Positions 26,453-35,239 are shown, counted from the stretch's first letter. The stretch: DNA of 64,000 nucleotides from Rhizobium sp. N324 (GCF_001664485.1 NZ_CP013630.1:251001-315000), one strand, 5' to 3'. The notes: a model not told the origin generated them from the letters alone. Made by a program: numbers and translations.

Positions 26453-27400
26453 TCAAACCGCCTTTCTCATCCTGGGATCGATCGCGAGATAAGAGAGATC
26501 GACGATGAAATTCACCATGATGACGAGGGCGGCGAAGAACAGCACTACATCCTGCATGACGATGATGTCGCGCTGGGCGAGCGCCTGCAGCGCCAGCCGC
26601 CCGAGGCCGGGCAGGTTGAAGACGTTTTCCACCAACACCGCGCCGGCGACGAGAAAGGTGAATTGCAGCCCGATCATCGTGAGGATCGGGATCAGCGCGT
26701 TCGGCACGATATGCCGCCACAGCACGGCGCTACGAGAGAGTCCTTTGGCGACGGCAGTACGGGCAAAATCCTCATGCATCGTCTCCAGCACCGCCGAGCG
26801 CGCCACCCGCGTCAACACGCCGGCCTGCGGCATCGCCAGCGCGACGGCCGGCATGGCAAGCGCCTGCAACGCCGGCAGAAGGCCGGCACTCCAGCCCGGA
26901 AAGCCGCCGGCCGGCATCAGCCCGAGCATCGTCGAAAACAGGATGATCAGCAGCAGCGCTACCCAGAAGGCAGGCACGGCAATGCTGATCTGTGAAAACA
27001 GCGTGGCGATGACGTCGAAGGGACCGCCGCGGCGCGACGCGGCCAGCACCCCGAGCGGCAGGGCAATCGCCACCGAAAGCACGACCGCCGACAGCGCCAG
27101 CGGCAGCGTCACCGCCAGCCGCTCGACGATCAACCCGGCGACCGGGACGCCATAGGTGTAGGATTGGCCGAGATCGCCCGAAAATATGCCGGCCAGCCAT
27201 CGCCCGTAACGCAGGATCAGCGGCTGATCGAGCCCGAGATCATGGCGCAGCGCCGCCAAGGTCTCCGGGCTTGCCGAAGTGCCGAGCATGATCGAGGCGG
27301 TATCGCCGGGTAGGAGATCCATGACGGCGAAGATCAGCAGCGAGACGATGAGGAGGGTGACGAGGAGGCCGGCGAAGCGGCGGGCGAGCAGGGCGATCAT
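26453..27400 (-). CDS. Dipeptide/oligopeptide-type ABC permease (DppB-like)
   Basis: A 315-residue permease of the DppB/OppB type with the N-terminal MIALLARRFAGLLVTLLIV helix, the family motif DLGLDQPLILRYGRWLAGIF, and the EAA loop TAVAKGLSRSAVLWRHIVPN. About six helices. It is preceded by 349 bp of repeat-containing DNA that separates it from the substrate-binding protein gene, and followed tightly by the DppC-like gene. Confidence 0.92.
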   Translation of the reverse strand: MIALLARRFAGLLVTLLIVSLLIFAVMDLLPGDTASIMLGTSASPETLAALRHDLGLDQPLILRYGRWLAGIFSGDLGQSYTYGVPVAGLIVERLAVTLPLALSAVVLSVAIALPLGVLAASRRGGPFDVIATLFSQISIAVPAFWVALLLIILFSTMLGLMPAGGFPGWSAGLLPALQALAMPAVALAMPQAGVLTRVARSAVLETMHEDFARTAVAKGLSRSAVLWRHIVPNALIPILTMIGLQFTFLVAGAVLVENVFNLPGLGRLALQALAQRDIIVMQDVVLFFAALVIMVNFIVDLSYLAIDPRMRKAV

Positions 27401-27487
27401 GCGGGCCGCGCTGCAGAGGTGGCTTTAAGTCGTGCATGATGGTCTCCCCACCACGCATTCGACGTGGTGCAGCCCTCACGCCATCCG

Positions 27488-27660
27488 CCCTCATTCCTGT
27501 CCTCGGGCTCGACCCGAGGGATGTCACAGGAATCCAGCCACGGCGCGTCTGCGCCGTGAATGACTGGGACCCAGGCAAGAGAGTCTCCTGCGCCCAAGGA
27601 CTTGGGCGCGCTGGATTCCTGTGACATCCCTCGGGTCGAGCCCGAGGACAGGAATGAGGG
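27488..27660. repeat. Long inverted repeat with 51-bp arms
   Basis: Arm 27488-27538 and arm 27610-27660 are exact reverse complements over 51 bp. Each arm contains a nested palindrome (CCTCGGGCTCGACCCGAGG). The 71-bp spacer carries a shorter pair GACTGGGACCCAGGC. It sits between the binding-protein and DppB-like genes, where it could attenuate transcription so that the binding protein exceeds the permeases. This sequence type is recognisable from memory as a common Rhizobium intergenic repeat. The rest of the 349-bp gap shows no gene. Confidence 0.85.
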
Positions 27661-27749
27661 ATGGAGAGAGCGGCGACCGGCATTGAACGTCGCGCTGTCC
27701 GGCCTCCATTCGCTCATCTCGGTGCCTTTCGATCCGTTGGAACCCCGCC

Positions 27750-29279
27750 TCACTCCTCCCACGAAACCCCGGACAATACATTGGACGGCATCGGCTCGTT
27801 CTCCCACAGCCCCTTCAGCTTCCTGTCCCACACACCGAGTTTCGGCATGACGAAGAGGTAGAGCGCTGGCACGTCCTCGGCGAGGATCTTCTGCGCCTCG
27901 CCATAGATCGCATTCTGCGCGGTGGGATCGGTCGTCTCCTGCACCTTCTTCATCAGCGCGTTGAAGACGGGGTTCTTATAGTTGAAGTAATAGGGATCGC
28001 GCCCATAGATGTCGATGTCGAGCGGCTCGGCATGGGCGACGATGGTCATGTCGAAGTTGCGGTCCTTCATGATGTCCTGGACCCATTTCGCCGGAAACTC
28101 GGTCGGCTCGATGGTCATCGTCACACCGATCTCGGCAAACATCGCCTGCATCACCTCGGCGCTGCGCGGCGCATAGGCCATCTGCGGCGATTTGATCGTG
28201 AAGGTGAAGCCGTTGGGATAGCCGGCCTCAGTAAGCAGCGCCTTTGCCTTGCCGACATCGTAGGGAAGCACGTCGGTCATATCCTGATAGCCCGGATCGT
28301 TCGGCGTGTAGTGGCTGCCGATCGGCGTGCCAAGGCCCGACCACGCGCCGTCAATCACCGCTTTACGGTCGATCGCCATCATCAGCGCCTGGCGCACGCG
28401 TTTGTCGTCGAACGGCTTCCTGGCATTGTTCATGCCGGCGACGACCTTGAGCTCGGTATTGCCGATCCGGGTGACGAGCCTCGCATCGCCGTCGAAGGAA
28501 CGCATCAACTCGGGTGCTGCAAATTCCGGAAAGGCATCGAGATCGCCCGATTTCAGCGCAGCCGCCTGCGCCTGCGGATCGGCGATGAAGCGGAAGGTCA
28601 CCTTGTCGAGCTTGGCGGCCGCAGCCTTGTTCCAGTAGTCGGCATTCTTTTCCAACTCGACCTTGTCGCCCTTCGCCCAGCCGGCGAATTTGAAGGGACC
28701 GGTGCCGACCGGCGTCACCTTGTCGCCGGCCGCCGTCTTCGGCGCGACCATCACAGAAGCCGCCCAGCCGAGCCAATAGATCAGGCTGCCGGTCGGTGCC
28801 GAGAGATGCAGCACCAGCGTTTCGGCATCGGGCGTATCGATCGAGGCGATCGAGGCGAAGAAGCGCTTCTGCGGATTGACCGAATCGGCGCCGCGGGCGC
28901 GGTCGAGCGAAAATTTGGCGCTGGCGGCATCGAAAATCTCGCCGTCATGGAATGTGACGCCGGTCTGCAGTTTGAACGTATATGTCAGGCCATCGGGAGA
29001 AATCTCCCAGCTTTTCGCCAGCTGCGGCTGGACCTTGCCGGCTTGGTCGATGCTCACCAGTCCCTCGAAGACGTTCTGCCAGGTCACCTGTCCGATCGCC
29101 ACCGGTGCCGCGACCGTCGGGTCGAGGCCGGTCGGCTCGACGCTCATGCCGAGAGTAAGGGTGCTCTTCGCCGCCTCGGCCGGCGCCATCGCCGCCATCA
29201 TCAGTCCCGCCGTAAGCGCAGCCCTGAAGGAAATCTGCCGGGTAAAACGCGCCGACGGCGCGAAAGAAACCTTGATCAT
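27750..29279 (-). CDS. Peptide-type ABC transporter substrate-binding protein (SBP family 5)
   Basis: A 509-residue periplasmic protein with a signal peptide (ALTAGLMMAAMAPAEAA) and the SBP_bac_5 fold: SVEPTGLDPTVAAPVAIGQV, LAKSWEISPDGLTYTFKLQ, FHDGEIFDAASAKFSLDRAR and VRQALMMAIDRKAVIDG are the usual landmarks. AGGGACACG precedes the ATG. It probably delivers di/oligopeptides to the two permeases downstream. The LysR gene lies immediately upstream on the same strand and may control it. Substrate unproven. Confidence 0.93.
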   Translation of the reverse strand: MIKVSFAPSARFTRQISFRAALTAGLMMAAMAPAEAAKSTLTLGMSVEPTGLDPTVAAPVAIGQVTWQNVFEGLVSIDQAGKVQPQLAKSWEISPDGLTYTFKLQTGVTFHDGEIFDAASAKFSLDRARGADSVNPQKRFFASIASIDTPDAETLVLHLSAPTGSLIYWLGWAASVMVAPKTAAGDKVTPVGTGPFKFAGWAKGDKVELEKNADYWNKAAAAKLDKVTFRFIADPQAQAAALKSGDLDAFPEFAAPELMRSFDGDARLVTRIGNTELKVVAGMNNARKPFDDKRVRQALMMAIDRKAVIDGAWSGLGTPIGSHYTPNDPGYQDMTDVLPYDVGKAKALLTEAGYPNGFTFTIKSPQMAYAPRSAEVMQAMFAEIGVTMTIEPTEFPAKWVQDIMKDRNFDMTIVAHAEPLDIDIYGRDPYYFNYKNPVFNALMKKVQETTDPTAQNAIYGEAQKILAEDVPALYLFVMPKLGVWDRKLKGLWENEPMPSNVLSGVSWEE

Positions 29280-29372
29280 CGTGTCCCTGTCCGGCCACGC
29301 TTAGGGCGAAGGCCTTTCATCAATAGGCTGCGGCCTACTCCGTGCACACATTATGATGATTTTTAATGACCG

Positions 29373-29393
29373 GTGTAGCCAAAATAGCTACAC
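29373..29393. promoter_or_regulatory. Inverted repeat in the promoter region of the binding-protein gene
   Basis: GTGTAGC (29373-29379) and GCTACAC (29387-29393) form perfect 7-bp arms around a 7-nt AT-rich spacer in the gap between the LysR stop and the binding-protein start. It has the partial dyad form of LysR-type sites and is a candidate operator. No T run supports termination. Confidence 0.4.
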
Positions 29394-29418
29394 AGCAAAT
29401 CCGCTGCAAATGCAAGCG

Positions 29419-30324
29419 TCAGCCTTTGATCTCCATGCGTTCGCGCATGAAGTTTTCGATGAAGTCGACCAGGGTCGCCGCCGCAAAAGATAACTGCCGG
29501 TCGGGCGCGACGCAGAGATCGACATGGGTGCGGATGCTCTTGCCGGTCAGCGGGATGGCGCGCAGCTGGCCAGCTTCGATCTCGCGGCGAACGGCAAGCG
29601 CCGGCAGTAAGGTGGCGGCAGCCCCGCTGAGGACAAGCTCCTTCAGCATCTCGATCGAACTCGTGACGAAAACGGGATCGAGCTCCAGTCCCTCCTTTTC
29701 GATCAACGCATCGAAGGCTTGACGGAAACCAAAGGAATGCTCCGGTAGCGCCAGCGGGTAGTCGGCAAGTGTCCTCAAGCGGATATCGGGCTGAGCAGCA
29801 GCCGGATGCTGCGGCGCGACGATAAGATCATAGGCGATCTCGGAGCGCAGCCGGACCTTGGTGCCTGACATGACCGGCGCAAACAGCGTCACGGCGATAT
29901 CCGCCTCGGCGCTGCTGACGGCGTCGACGGCCTGCCGCGCGCTGCTGATCGTTACCGCAAAGCGCAGCTTCGGATATTTCAGGCTGAATTCCGCGAGCAC
30001 CGGCGCCAGCAGACTGGTGAGTGTGGCGCCGTTGGCATAGATGCTGACATGGCCGTGTTGCAGGCCCTTCAGGTCTTCGATCAGTTGCTGGACGTGATCG
30101 AGTTCGCGCAGCGTGCGGCCGGCGTGGGCGGCAAGCAGCTCACCGGCAGCCGTCAGCTTGACGCCGCGGGAGCTGCGCTCGACCAGCGGTGCGCCGAAAT
30201 GAGATTCGAGATTTTCGATCTGCCGGCTGATCGCCGTCGGCGCGACATTGAGGTTTTCGGCCGCCTGGCGCATCGAATTGGTCCTGACCAGCTCGTCGAA
30301 ATACATCAGCGCCCGGATCTGCAT
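29419..30324 (-). CDS. LysR-family transcriptional regulator
   Basis: A 301-residue LysR-type regulator. The N-terminal winged helix-turn-helix is clear (ALMYFDELVRTNSMRQAAEN, then APTAISRQIENLESHFGAPL), followed by the periplasmic-binding-like effector domain (VSIYANGATLTSLLAPVLAE). GGAGAG precedes ATG 30324. It lies on the same strand between the P1 peptidase gene (43 bp upstream) and the peptide-binding protein gene, so it is the likely local regulator of peptide use. Effector unknown. Confidence 0.93.
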   Translation of the reverse strand: MQIRALMYFDELVRTNSMRQAAENLNVAPTAISRQIENLESHFGAPLVERSSRGVKLTAAGELLAAHAGRTLRELDHVQQLIEDLKGLQHGHVSIYANGATLTSLLAPVLAEFSLKYPKLRFAVTISSARQAVDAVSSAEADIAVTLFAPVMSGTKVRLRSEIAYDLIVAPQHPAAAQPDIRLRTLADYPLALPEHSFGFRQAFDALIEKEGLELDPVFVTSSIEMLKELVLSGAAATLLPALAVRREIEAGQLRAIPLTGKSIRTHVDLCVAPDRQLSFAAATLVDFIENFMRERMEIKG

Positions 30325-30366
30325 TCACGTCTCTCCGCCATTCTGTCCGGGCTGGACCCTATTCAA

Positions 30367-31362
30367 TCATTGACCCTCAGGATAGCGGTCACGCCACGCC
30401 TTTTGCGCGCCCTCGACCGGCAGCGCGGTGGCGGCGTAGACGCCGCGGGCGATCGCCCGCGCCATGACGATGGTGGCAAGATGGCAAAGCTCCATCAGGC
30501 TCGCCATGTCGTCTCGGCGATGCCTGGCCGTCGAAGCGGCAAAAACGGTGTCGCCGTCGAGCGGCAGGTGCGCCGGCAGCAGCGCCCGGGCAAGGCCGTC
30601 ATGGCCGGCGAGCGACAGCCGGTGCGCCTCGGCCTTTGTCAGCTGCGCGTCGGTCACTACCGCACCGATCGTCGTTGCCGGCGTATTCATTCCCTTGAGC
30701 CGCATCCTGTGATCCGCGATCGCAGGCATGCCGAGCCCGCCGAATTCCGCGTCTCTCTCGAAGGGGGCTGCCCAGAAATGCGGCCCGTCGCCGATCGTTG
30801 CCGAGCCGAGCGCATTGACCGCGACGATGGCCGCGACGCGATGCCCGGCGCTGCTGGCCGCGCTGGCCGAGCCGAGACCACCCTTGAAGGTGGCCGTCGT
30901 CGCTCCCGTGCCGGCACCCGCGGTGCCGAGCGCGAAGGCGCCCTTGGCTGCCGCCTTCAAGGCCGCATAGCCCATGTCGCGATAGGGCGAGTGCAGGCCC
31001 CAATCCTTGTCGCCGCCGTTCAGCAGGTCCATCAGGATCGCCTGCGGCACGATCGGTATGCGCACCGGCCCGACCGCGAAGCCGCGGCCGAGTTCGCGCA
31101 AACCCGCCTGCACGCCGCCGGCGGCATCCAGCCCGAAAGCCGAGCCGCCGGAGAGCACGAAGGCATCGACGGCGTTGACGGTCATCGACGGGTCCAGCAG
31201 GCCGGTGTCGCGCCCGCCCGGCGCGCCGCCGAGCACCGTGCCGGAGGCGACGGCCGGCGCGTCGAAGACAATGACTGTGACGCCGGAACCGAGCGCAAGG
31301 TCGGTGGCGTGGCCGACGGAAACGCCTTCGATGTCGGTGATCAGGTTGAGAAGATCGGGCAA
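30367..31362 (-). CDS. P1 (DmpA/S58) family peptidase
   Basis: A 331-residue member of the DmpA/BapA N-terminal-nucleophile family. Recognisable segments are DIEGVSVGHATDLALGSGVT, the oxyanion region FVLSGGSAFGLDAAGGVQAG, and NTPATTIGAVVTDAQLTKAE, where these enzymes usually self-cleave to expose the nucleophile. Relatives hydrolyse D-aminoacyl or beta-aminoacyl peptides. I chose TTG 31362 because AAGGA sits 7 nt upstream and the conserved N-terminus begins right there. The upstream ATG at 31431 lies inside a terminator hairpin. Next downstream are the LysR and peptide importer genes. Confidence 0.88.
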   Translation of the reverse strand: MPDLLNLITDIEGVSVGHATDLALGSGVTVIVFDAPAVASGTVLGGAPGGRDTGLLDPSMTVNAVDAFVLSGGSAFGLDAAGGVQAGLRELGRGFAVGPVRIPIVPQAILMDLLNGGDKDWGLHSPYRDMGYAALKAAAKGAFALGTAGAGTGATTATFKGGLGSASAASSAGHRVAAIVAVNALGSATIGDGPHFWAAPFERDAEFGGLGMPAIADHRMRLKGMNTPATTIGAVVTDAQLTKAEAHRLSLAGHDGLARALLPAHLPLDGDTVFAASTARHRRDDMASLMELCHLATIVMARAIARGVYAATALPVEGAQKAWRDRYPEGQ

Positions 31363-31410
31363 GGGCGGATCCTTATGCGGATGGGCGCTGATAGGACTGC
31401 AATTGCCTTC

Positions 31411-31446
31411 AAAAAACAAGACCGGCCCCAAATGGCGGGACCGGTC
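31411..31446 (-). terminator. Rho-independent terminator of the small gene at 31.5 kb
   Basis: On the minus strand GACCGGTCCC pairs with GGGGCCGGTC (one internal mismatch) around GCCATTT, then TTGTTTTTTG. It ends the transcript of the 64-residue protein gene and separates it from the P1 peptidase gene. Confidence 0.82.
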
Positions 31447-31490
31447 GGAGATCGGGAAAAGCCGTGAATGCTATTGCCGGCCTCATGCCC

Positions 31491-31685
31491 TCAGGCATGA
31501 AGCGGCTTTGGATGACGGCGGGTCATCAGGTCGTGGATGGCCAGCCGCACCTCGTCCGGCGAGCCGAAACGCTGCTCGTCGAGGTCGTGGACATGAAATT
31601 TCACGGCGATGAACTTCAGCCGGTCTTGATCGGGAATGACGATCCCGACGGGAACGCCTGCATATTCGATAACTTGCTTCTTCAT
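31491..31685 (-). CDS. Small conserved-looking protein of unknown function
   Basis: A 64-residue protein (MKKQVIEYAGVPVGIVIPDQ ... HDLMTRRHPKPLHA) that I do not recognise as a named family. It is soluble in composition, with no signal or membrane segment. ATG 31685 is supported by GGAG 8 nt upstream; the frame is open upstream to 31766 but without such a site. A terminator follows at 31411-31446, so it is a discrete transcription unit. Function unknown. Confidence 0.7.
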   Translation of the reverse strand: MKKQVIEYAGVPVGIVIPDQDRLKFIAVKFHVHDLDEQRFGSPDEVRLAIHDLMTRRHPKPLHA

Positions 31686-32202
31686 AGATAGAACTCCTGC
31701 CGCGCGATATGCGCAGCCATGGCGAATTGACTTGTCTGGTACCGTTGAAAGGAGGACGAACGTCACATTCGACAGTTCGGGCGGGAGAGGGCGCCCGGAC
31801 GGTCATTGCCAAGCACAGATCGCCCAAGGTCGGCGAGAATATCGATGTCTATCATGCTCGTTCCTTGCGTTGGCGTTGCACTTGAGAGGTCCCGGAAGAG
31901 CCCGGGCCCGGCGATGGCTGCTTTTGATAATCTACCAACTTGGTAGAGATTACCCGGCAGCCTGTCAGAAACATATTCCGAAACGTGTCAAAATATCGAC
32001 GATCCGAAAAAATTCATTCCATCCCAGCCGAACTTTACGGAAAGAAACATATCAGCTCTTCGTAAAATTCGCATGACAGAATCGAAACTCTTTCGATCGC
32101 CGCAGCAGACATAGGAAGCCCCGCTGATTCAGGCAATGGGCCGTTTCATTAAAAATCGAAATGCCTCGAAATGAACGATTTGGTTAAGGCCGCAAGCCCT
32201 TG
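31686..32202. other. 517-bp intergenic region with one strong palindrome
   Basis: No gene-length coding signal or recognised RNA was seen. It must hold the promoter of the small gene at 31.5 kb. The main structure is the 17-bp perfect palindrome TCTACCAACTTGGTAGA at 31931-31947. The part from about 31970 to 32180 is AT-rich compared with its surroundings. Confidence 0.5.
31931..31947. promoter_or_regulatory. 17-bp perfect palindrome, candidate operator
   Basis: TCTACCAACTTGGTAGA is a perfect dyad with a one-base centre. It is flanked by TAA on the left and a near-symmetrical GATTA on the right. It resembles a repressor operator in shape. It lies about 246 bp upstream of the small minus-strand gene, and no closer gene is evident. 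Confidence 0.4.
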
Positions 32203-35124
32203 TCACCAGCCTTCATCGAGCACCTTTTCCAGCATGTCCGCGAAGAAATCCGCGCTTTCGGTGCTGAGGCACAGCGGCGGTTTGATTTTCAGCACATTTT
32301 GGTGATCGCCGGTCGGTTGCATGATGACGCCGAGGCTCAGCAGCCGCTCGCAGATGGCCGCCGTCTCCTCGGTCGCCGGCTCCAGCGTCGTTCTGTCGCG
32401 GACGAATTCGAGCCCGAGATAGAGGCCCATGCCGTGCACGGCGCCGGCGATCGGGTGGCGGTCGATCAGCGCGGCAAGCCGCGCCTTCAGATGGTCGCCG
32501 ACCTCTTGCGCATTTTCCTGCAGCTTTTCGTCGGCCATGATGTCGAGCACCGTCAAGCCGGCGACGCAACTGACCGGGCTGCCGCCGGTGGAGGAAAAGA
32601 ACGTGCCCTCCTTCTCCAGCGACCGAGCGATCTCCCGGGTGGTGATGACGGCGCCGAGCGGATGGCCATTGCCCATGCCCTTGGCGATGGTGACGATGTC
32701 GGGCACGACCCCTTGCTGCTCGAAGCCCCAGAAATAATGGCCGAGCCTGGAATAGCCGACCTGCACTTCGTCGGCGATGCAGAGGCCGCCGCGGGCACGT
32801 ACCTGCGCATAGACCTGGGCTAGATACCCGTCCGGCAGCGGAATGCCGCCGGCATTGCCGTAGACCGATTCGCAGATGAAGCCGGCAAGGCCCTCGCCGC
32901 CGGCGTCGATCGCCTCCAGCACCGGCGTTATCGCGCCGAGATAGCCGGCCGCCGTATCGGGGCCGCGGAATGCGCCGCGATAGGTATTCGGCGCCGCGAC
33001 CGCATGCACCCAGTCCGGCCGCGTGGTCAATGCCTGCGGGTTATCGGCAATCGAGGTGGAGACGGCGTCACTTGCCGACGACCAGCCATGATAGGCTTCG
33101 AGCAGGCAGAGCATGTTGCGCGCGCCGCTATGAGCCTGCGCCAGCCGGATCGCCAGATCGTTCGCCTCCGAGCCGCTGTTGACCAGGAAGACCGCGTCGA
33201 GCCCATCCGGTAAAAGTGCCGCGAGCCGTTCGGAAAATTCAGTGATCGCGGCATAGTGGAAGCGTGAGTTGGTGTTGAGCCGCAGCCATTGGGCGCTGAT
33301 CGCCGCAGCAAGCTTGGGATGGCCATGGCCAAGAATGGAGACATTGTTGACCATGTCGAGATAGGCGCGGCCCTCGACATCGAACAGATGCTCCTTCCAG
33401 CCGCGCTCGATCTGGGGCGGCGCTGCGTAATAATTCTTCTGAGCCCCTGCCAGATGCGCCTGCCGCTTGGCGAGCAGCGCGGCGGTTTCGGGTTTCGGCG
33501 CATCGGCTCCAGGGTCGAGAAGCAGCGAGGGCGAAGGGCAGAGCACCGACCAGGCCGCCGTCTCGCGCGGCGTGGCAAAGAGCGGCGGCTCCAGCCCCGC
33601 GACAGTGCAAAGCTGGACGCGCAGCCCACCGAGCGATGAAGCCTCGCCGACGACCGTGCCGAGCGGCTCGCCGCCGGCAATCTCGGCGCCGCCCTCGACC
33701 GAGAGGTCGAGCCCGTCGAGATGCAGGGTCATGCCGTCGCCGGTCAGCGTCAGATGCTGGTCCTTCCAGCCGATGCGGCCGGCAAAGGGCGCGGCAACCG
33801 CGCTGCCGGCGGCAAGGCATATATCGATATGCAGGGCGCAGGTCGCCTGTCTCCCGGCGGTTCCCGCCCGGGACAACCGATATTCGCCGTAACGCGTCGC
33901 TGCCGTGCCGTTTTCGGTTGCAGCCCGGGCAAGCAGCCGCCAGTCCATGTCGGCATTCAGCCAGTTGCCGGCGGAAAAATGCGGGCTGCGCACCCCGAGG
34001 TCGACATAGGCGATCCCGGCGGGATCGATGTCGGGCAGCAGCGGCAACCATCCGGATGTTTCCGGGGCGGCGACATCCACGCCGGCCGCTTTGAGGATTG
34101 CGGCTTCCATCAATTCGAAGGGAACGGACATCGCCGTATCGAAGATCGCCCGCTCGCGATCGAGATTGCCGCGGACATAGTCGTTGTCGGGGTCGACCGA
34201 AATCTGCTGCTCGCTGCTGGCGACGAGAATGACCGCGCGGGCGACGACCAATGGCCAGAGCGCCTTCAACTCCTCGTCCGTCAGCGGATAGATCGCCTGA
34301 TAGGCGGTGACGGCGGGCAGGATATGAAAAGGGTCGCCCTCGGCCTGATGCAGCAGCGAGGCGCATGTGACGGCGAGGTCGCCGACCAGCCAGCCGCGAA
34401 TGATGTCGCCGAAATCGATCACCCCGTCGGGAATGACATGGCCATGGGCACTGCGATGGCCGACGACATTGTCGCCGGTGACGTCGTGATGCACTGCCTG
34501 CAGCCGAAGCGACGGCGCCAAGGGCTGGATGCGGCGAACGGCCATTACCATCGTCTTGGCGATTCGGTCGCGCGCGGCGCTGTCGGTGATGGCGGAAAGC
34601 AGCTGCACGGCGACCGGTCCGGCCCGCCGGAGATCCCATTGCAGGCTGCGGTCGAGGCCGGGATGGTTGAAATCGGCCAGCGCCTCCGCTAGCCTCGCGC
34701 AGAGCGCGCCGAGTGCGGCGACGGACGCCGGCGCCAGGTAGGTCAGTTCCGTCAGCCCCTGGCCTTCCAGATATTCCAGCAGCCGGACCTGGCAGCCCTG
34801 CCCGCGCACGGTCAGCACGACGATCTCTCGCCCGTCATTGGTGGCGATCACATTGGGAACGCGTGGCGCATCCTGCTTGCTGTTGAGGTGATGGATCGCC
34901 GCATTCTGCGCCTCGAGTTCGCGGGTCTCGTAGGCCACATGGCAGATCTTCAGGACGTAGCGGCCGCGATCGCTGTCGACGCGGTAATTCCGATCCTGCT
35001 GACTGCCGAGCTCGGTTATGGTGCCGGACAGGCTGTAATGGGCAAGAAGGATCTCTTCCGCGTCCGCGACGGTGACGTCGGGACGCGGCAGCGTCATGCG
35101 ATCAACAAGCGCCTCGTCGGTCAT
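32203..35124 (-). CDS. APH-like kinase / M23-like / class III aminotransferase fusion protein
   Basis: A 973-residue three-part protein. Residues about 20-330 are an APH/choline-kinase-like domain with HHDVTGDNVV (His212-His213-Asp214) and VIDFGDI, so the kinase core is intact. Residues about 380-520 resemble an M23/lysostaphin-type beta domain (VAAPFAGRIGWKDQHLTLTG) but lack the HxH zinc pair. Residues about 545-973 are a class III PLP aminotransferase with VNSGSEANDLAIRLA, CIADEVQVGYSRLG and the PLP lysine Lys815 in TIAKGMGNGHPLG. Hydroxylysine kinase and phospho-lyase families use the same kinase/PLP pairing, suggesting phosphorylation then elimination on one chain. That is inference; a transaminase reaction is possible. 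Confidence 0.88.
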   Translation of the reverse strand: MTDEALVDRMTLPRPDVTVADAEEILLAHYSLSGTITELGSQQDRNYRVDSDRGRYVLKICHVAYETRELEAQNAAIHHLNSKQDAPRVPNVIATNDGREIVVLTVRGQGCQVRLLEYLEGQGLTELTYLAPASVAALGALCARLAEALADFNHPGLDRSLQWDLRRAGPVAVQLLSAITDSAARDRIAKTMVMAVRRIQPLAPSLRLQAVHHDVTGDNVVGHRSAHGHVIPDGVIDFGDIIRGWLVGDLAVTCASLLHQAEGDPFHILPAVTAYQAIYPLTDEELKALWPLVVARAVILVASSEQQISVDPDNDYVRGNLDRERAIFDTAMSVPFELMEAAILKAAGVDVAAPETSGWLPLLPDIDPAGIAYVDLGVRSPHFSAGNWLNADMDWRLLARAATENGTAATRYGEYRLSRAGTAGRQATCALHIDICLAAGSAVAAPFAGRIGWKDQHLTLTGDGMTLHLDGLDLSVEGGAEIAGGEPLGTVVGEASSLGGLRVQLCTVAGLEPPLFATPRETAAWSVLCPSPSLLLDPGADAPKPETAALLAKRQAHLAGAQKNYYAAPPQIERGWKEHLFDVEGRAYLDMVNNVSILGHGHPKLAAAISAQWLRLNTNSRFHYAAITEFSERLAALLPDGLDAVFLVNSGSEANDLAIRLAQAHSGARNMLCLLEAYHGWSSASDAVSTSIADNPQALTTRPDWVHAVAAPNTYRGAFRGPDTAAGYLGAITPVLEAIDAGGEGLAGFICESVYGNAGGIPLPDGYLAQVYAQVRARGGLCIADEVQVGYSRLGHYFWGFEQQGVVPDIVTIAKGMGNGHPLGAVITTREIARSLEKEGTFFSSTGGSPVSCVAGLTVLDIMADEKLQENAQEVGDHLKARLAALIDRHPIAGAVHGMGLYLGLEFVRDRTTLEPATEETAAICERLLSLGVIMQPTGDHQNVLKIKPPLCLSTESADFFADMLEKVLDEGW

Positions 35125-35239
35125 GACACCCCTCCCGCAGCATGATTCGATTACCTATTGGCGATAATCAAATACTTGCTGCTGGCAGGCAACGGGAGAT
35201 TGTCGTTGCCTGCAAAAGAGATGTGGGTCTCGATCGCGC

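Noticed and set aside
27436..27861. Several overlapping short frames on both strands around the 51-bp inverted repeat
   Set aside because: They mirror each other because of the repeat and show no conserved protein features.
31491..31827. Longer start for the small protein at 31.5 kb
   Set aside because: The extended N-terminus has no ribosome site, while ATG 31685 has GGAG at the right distance.
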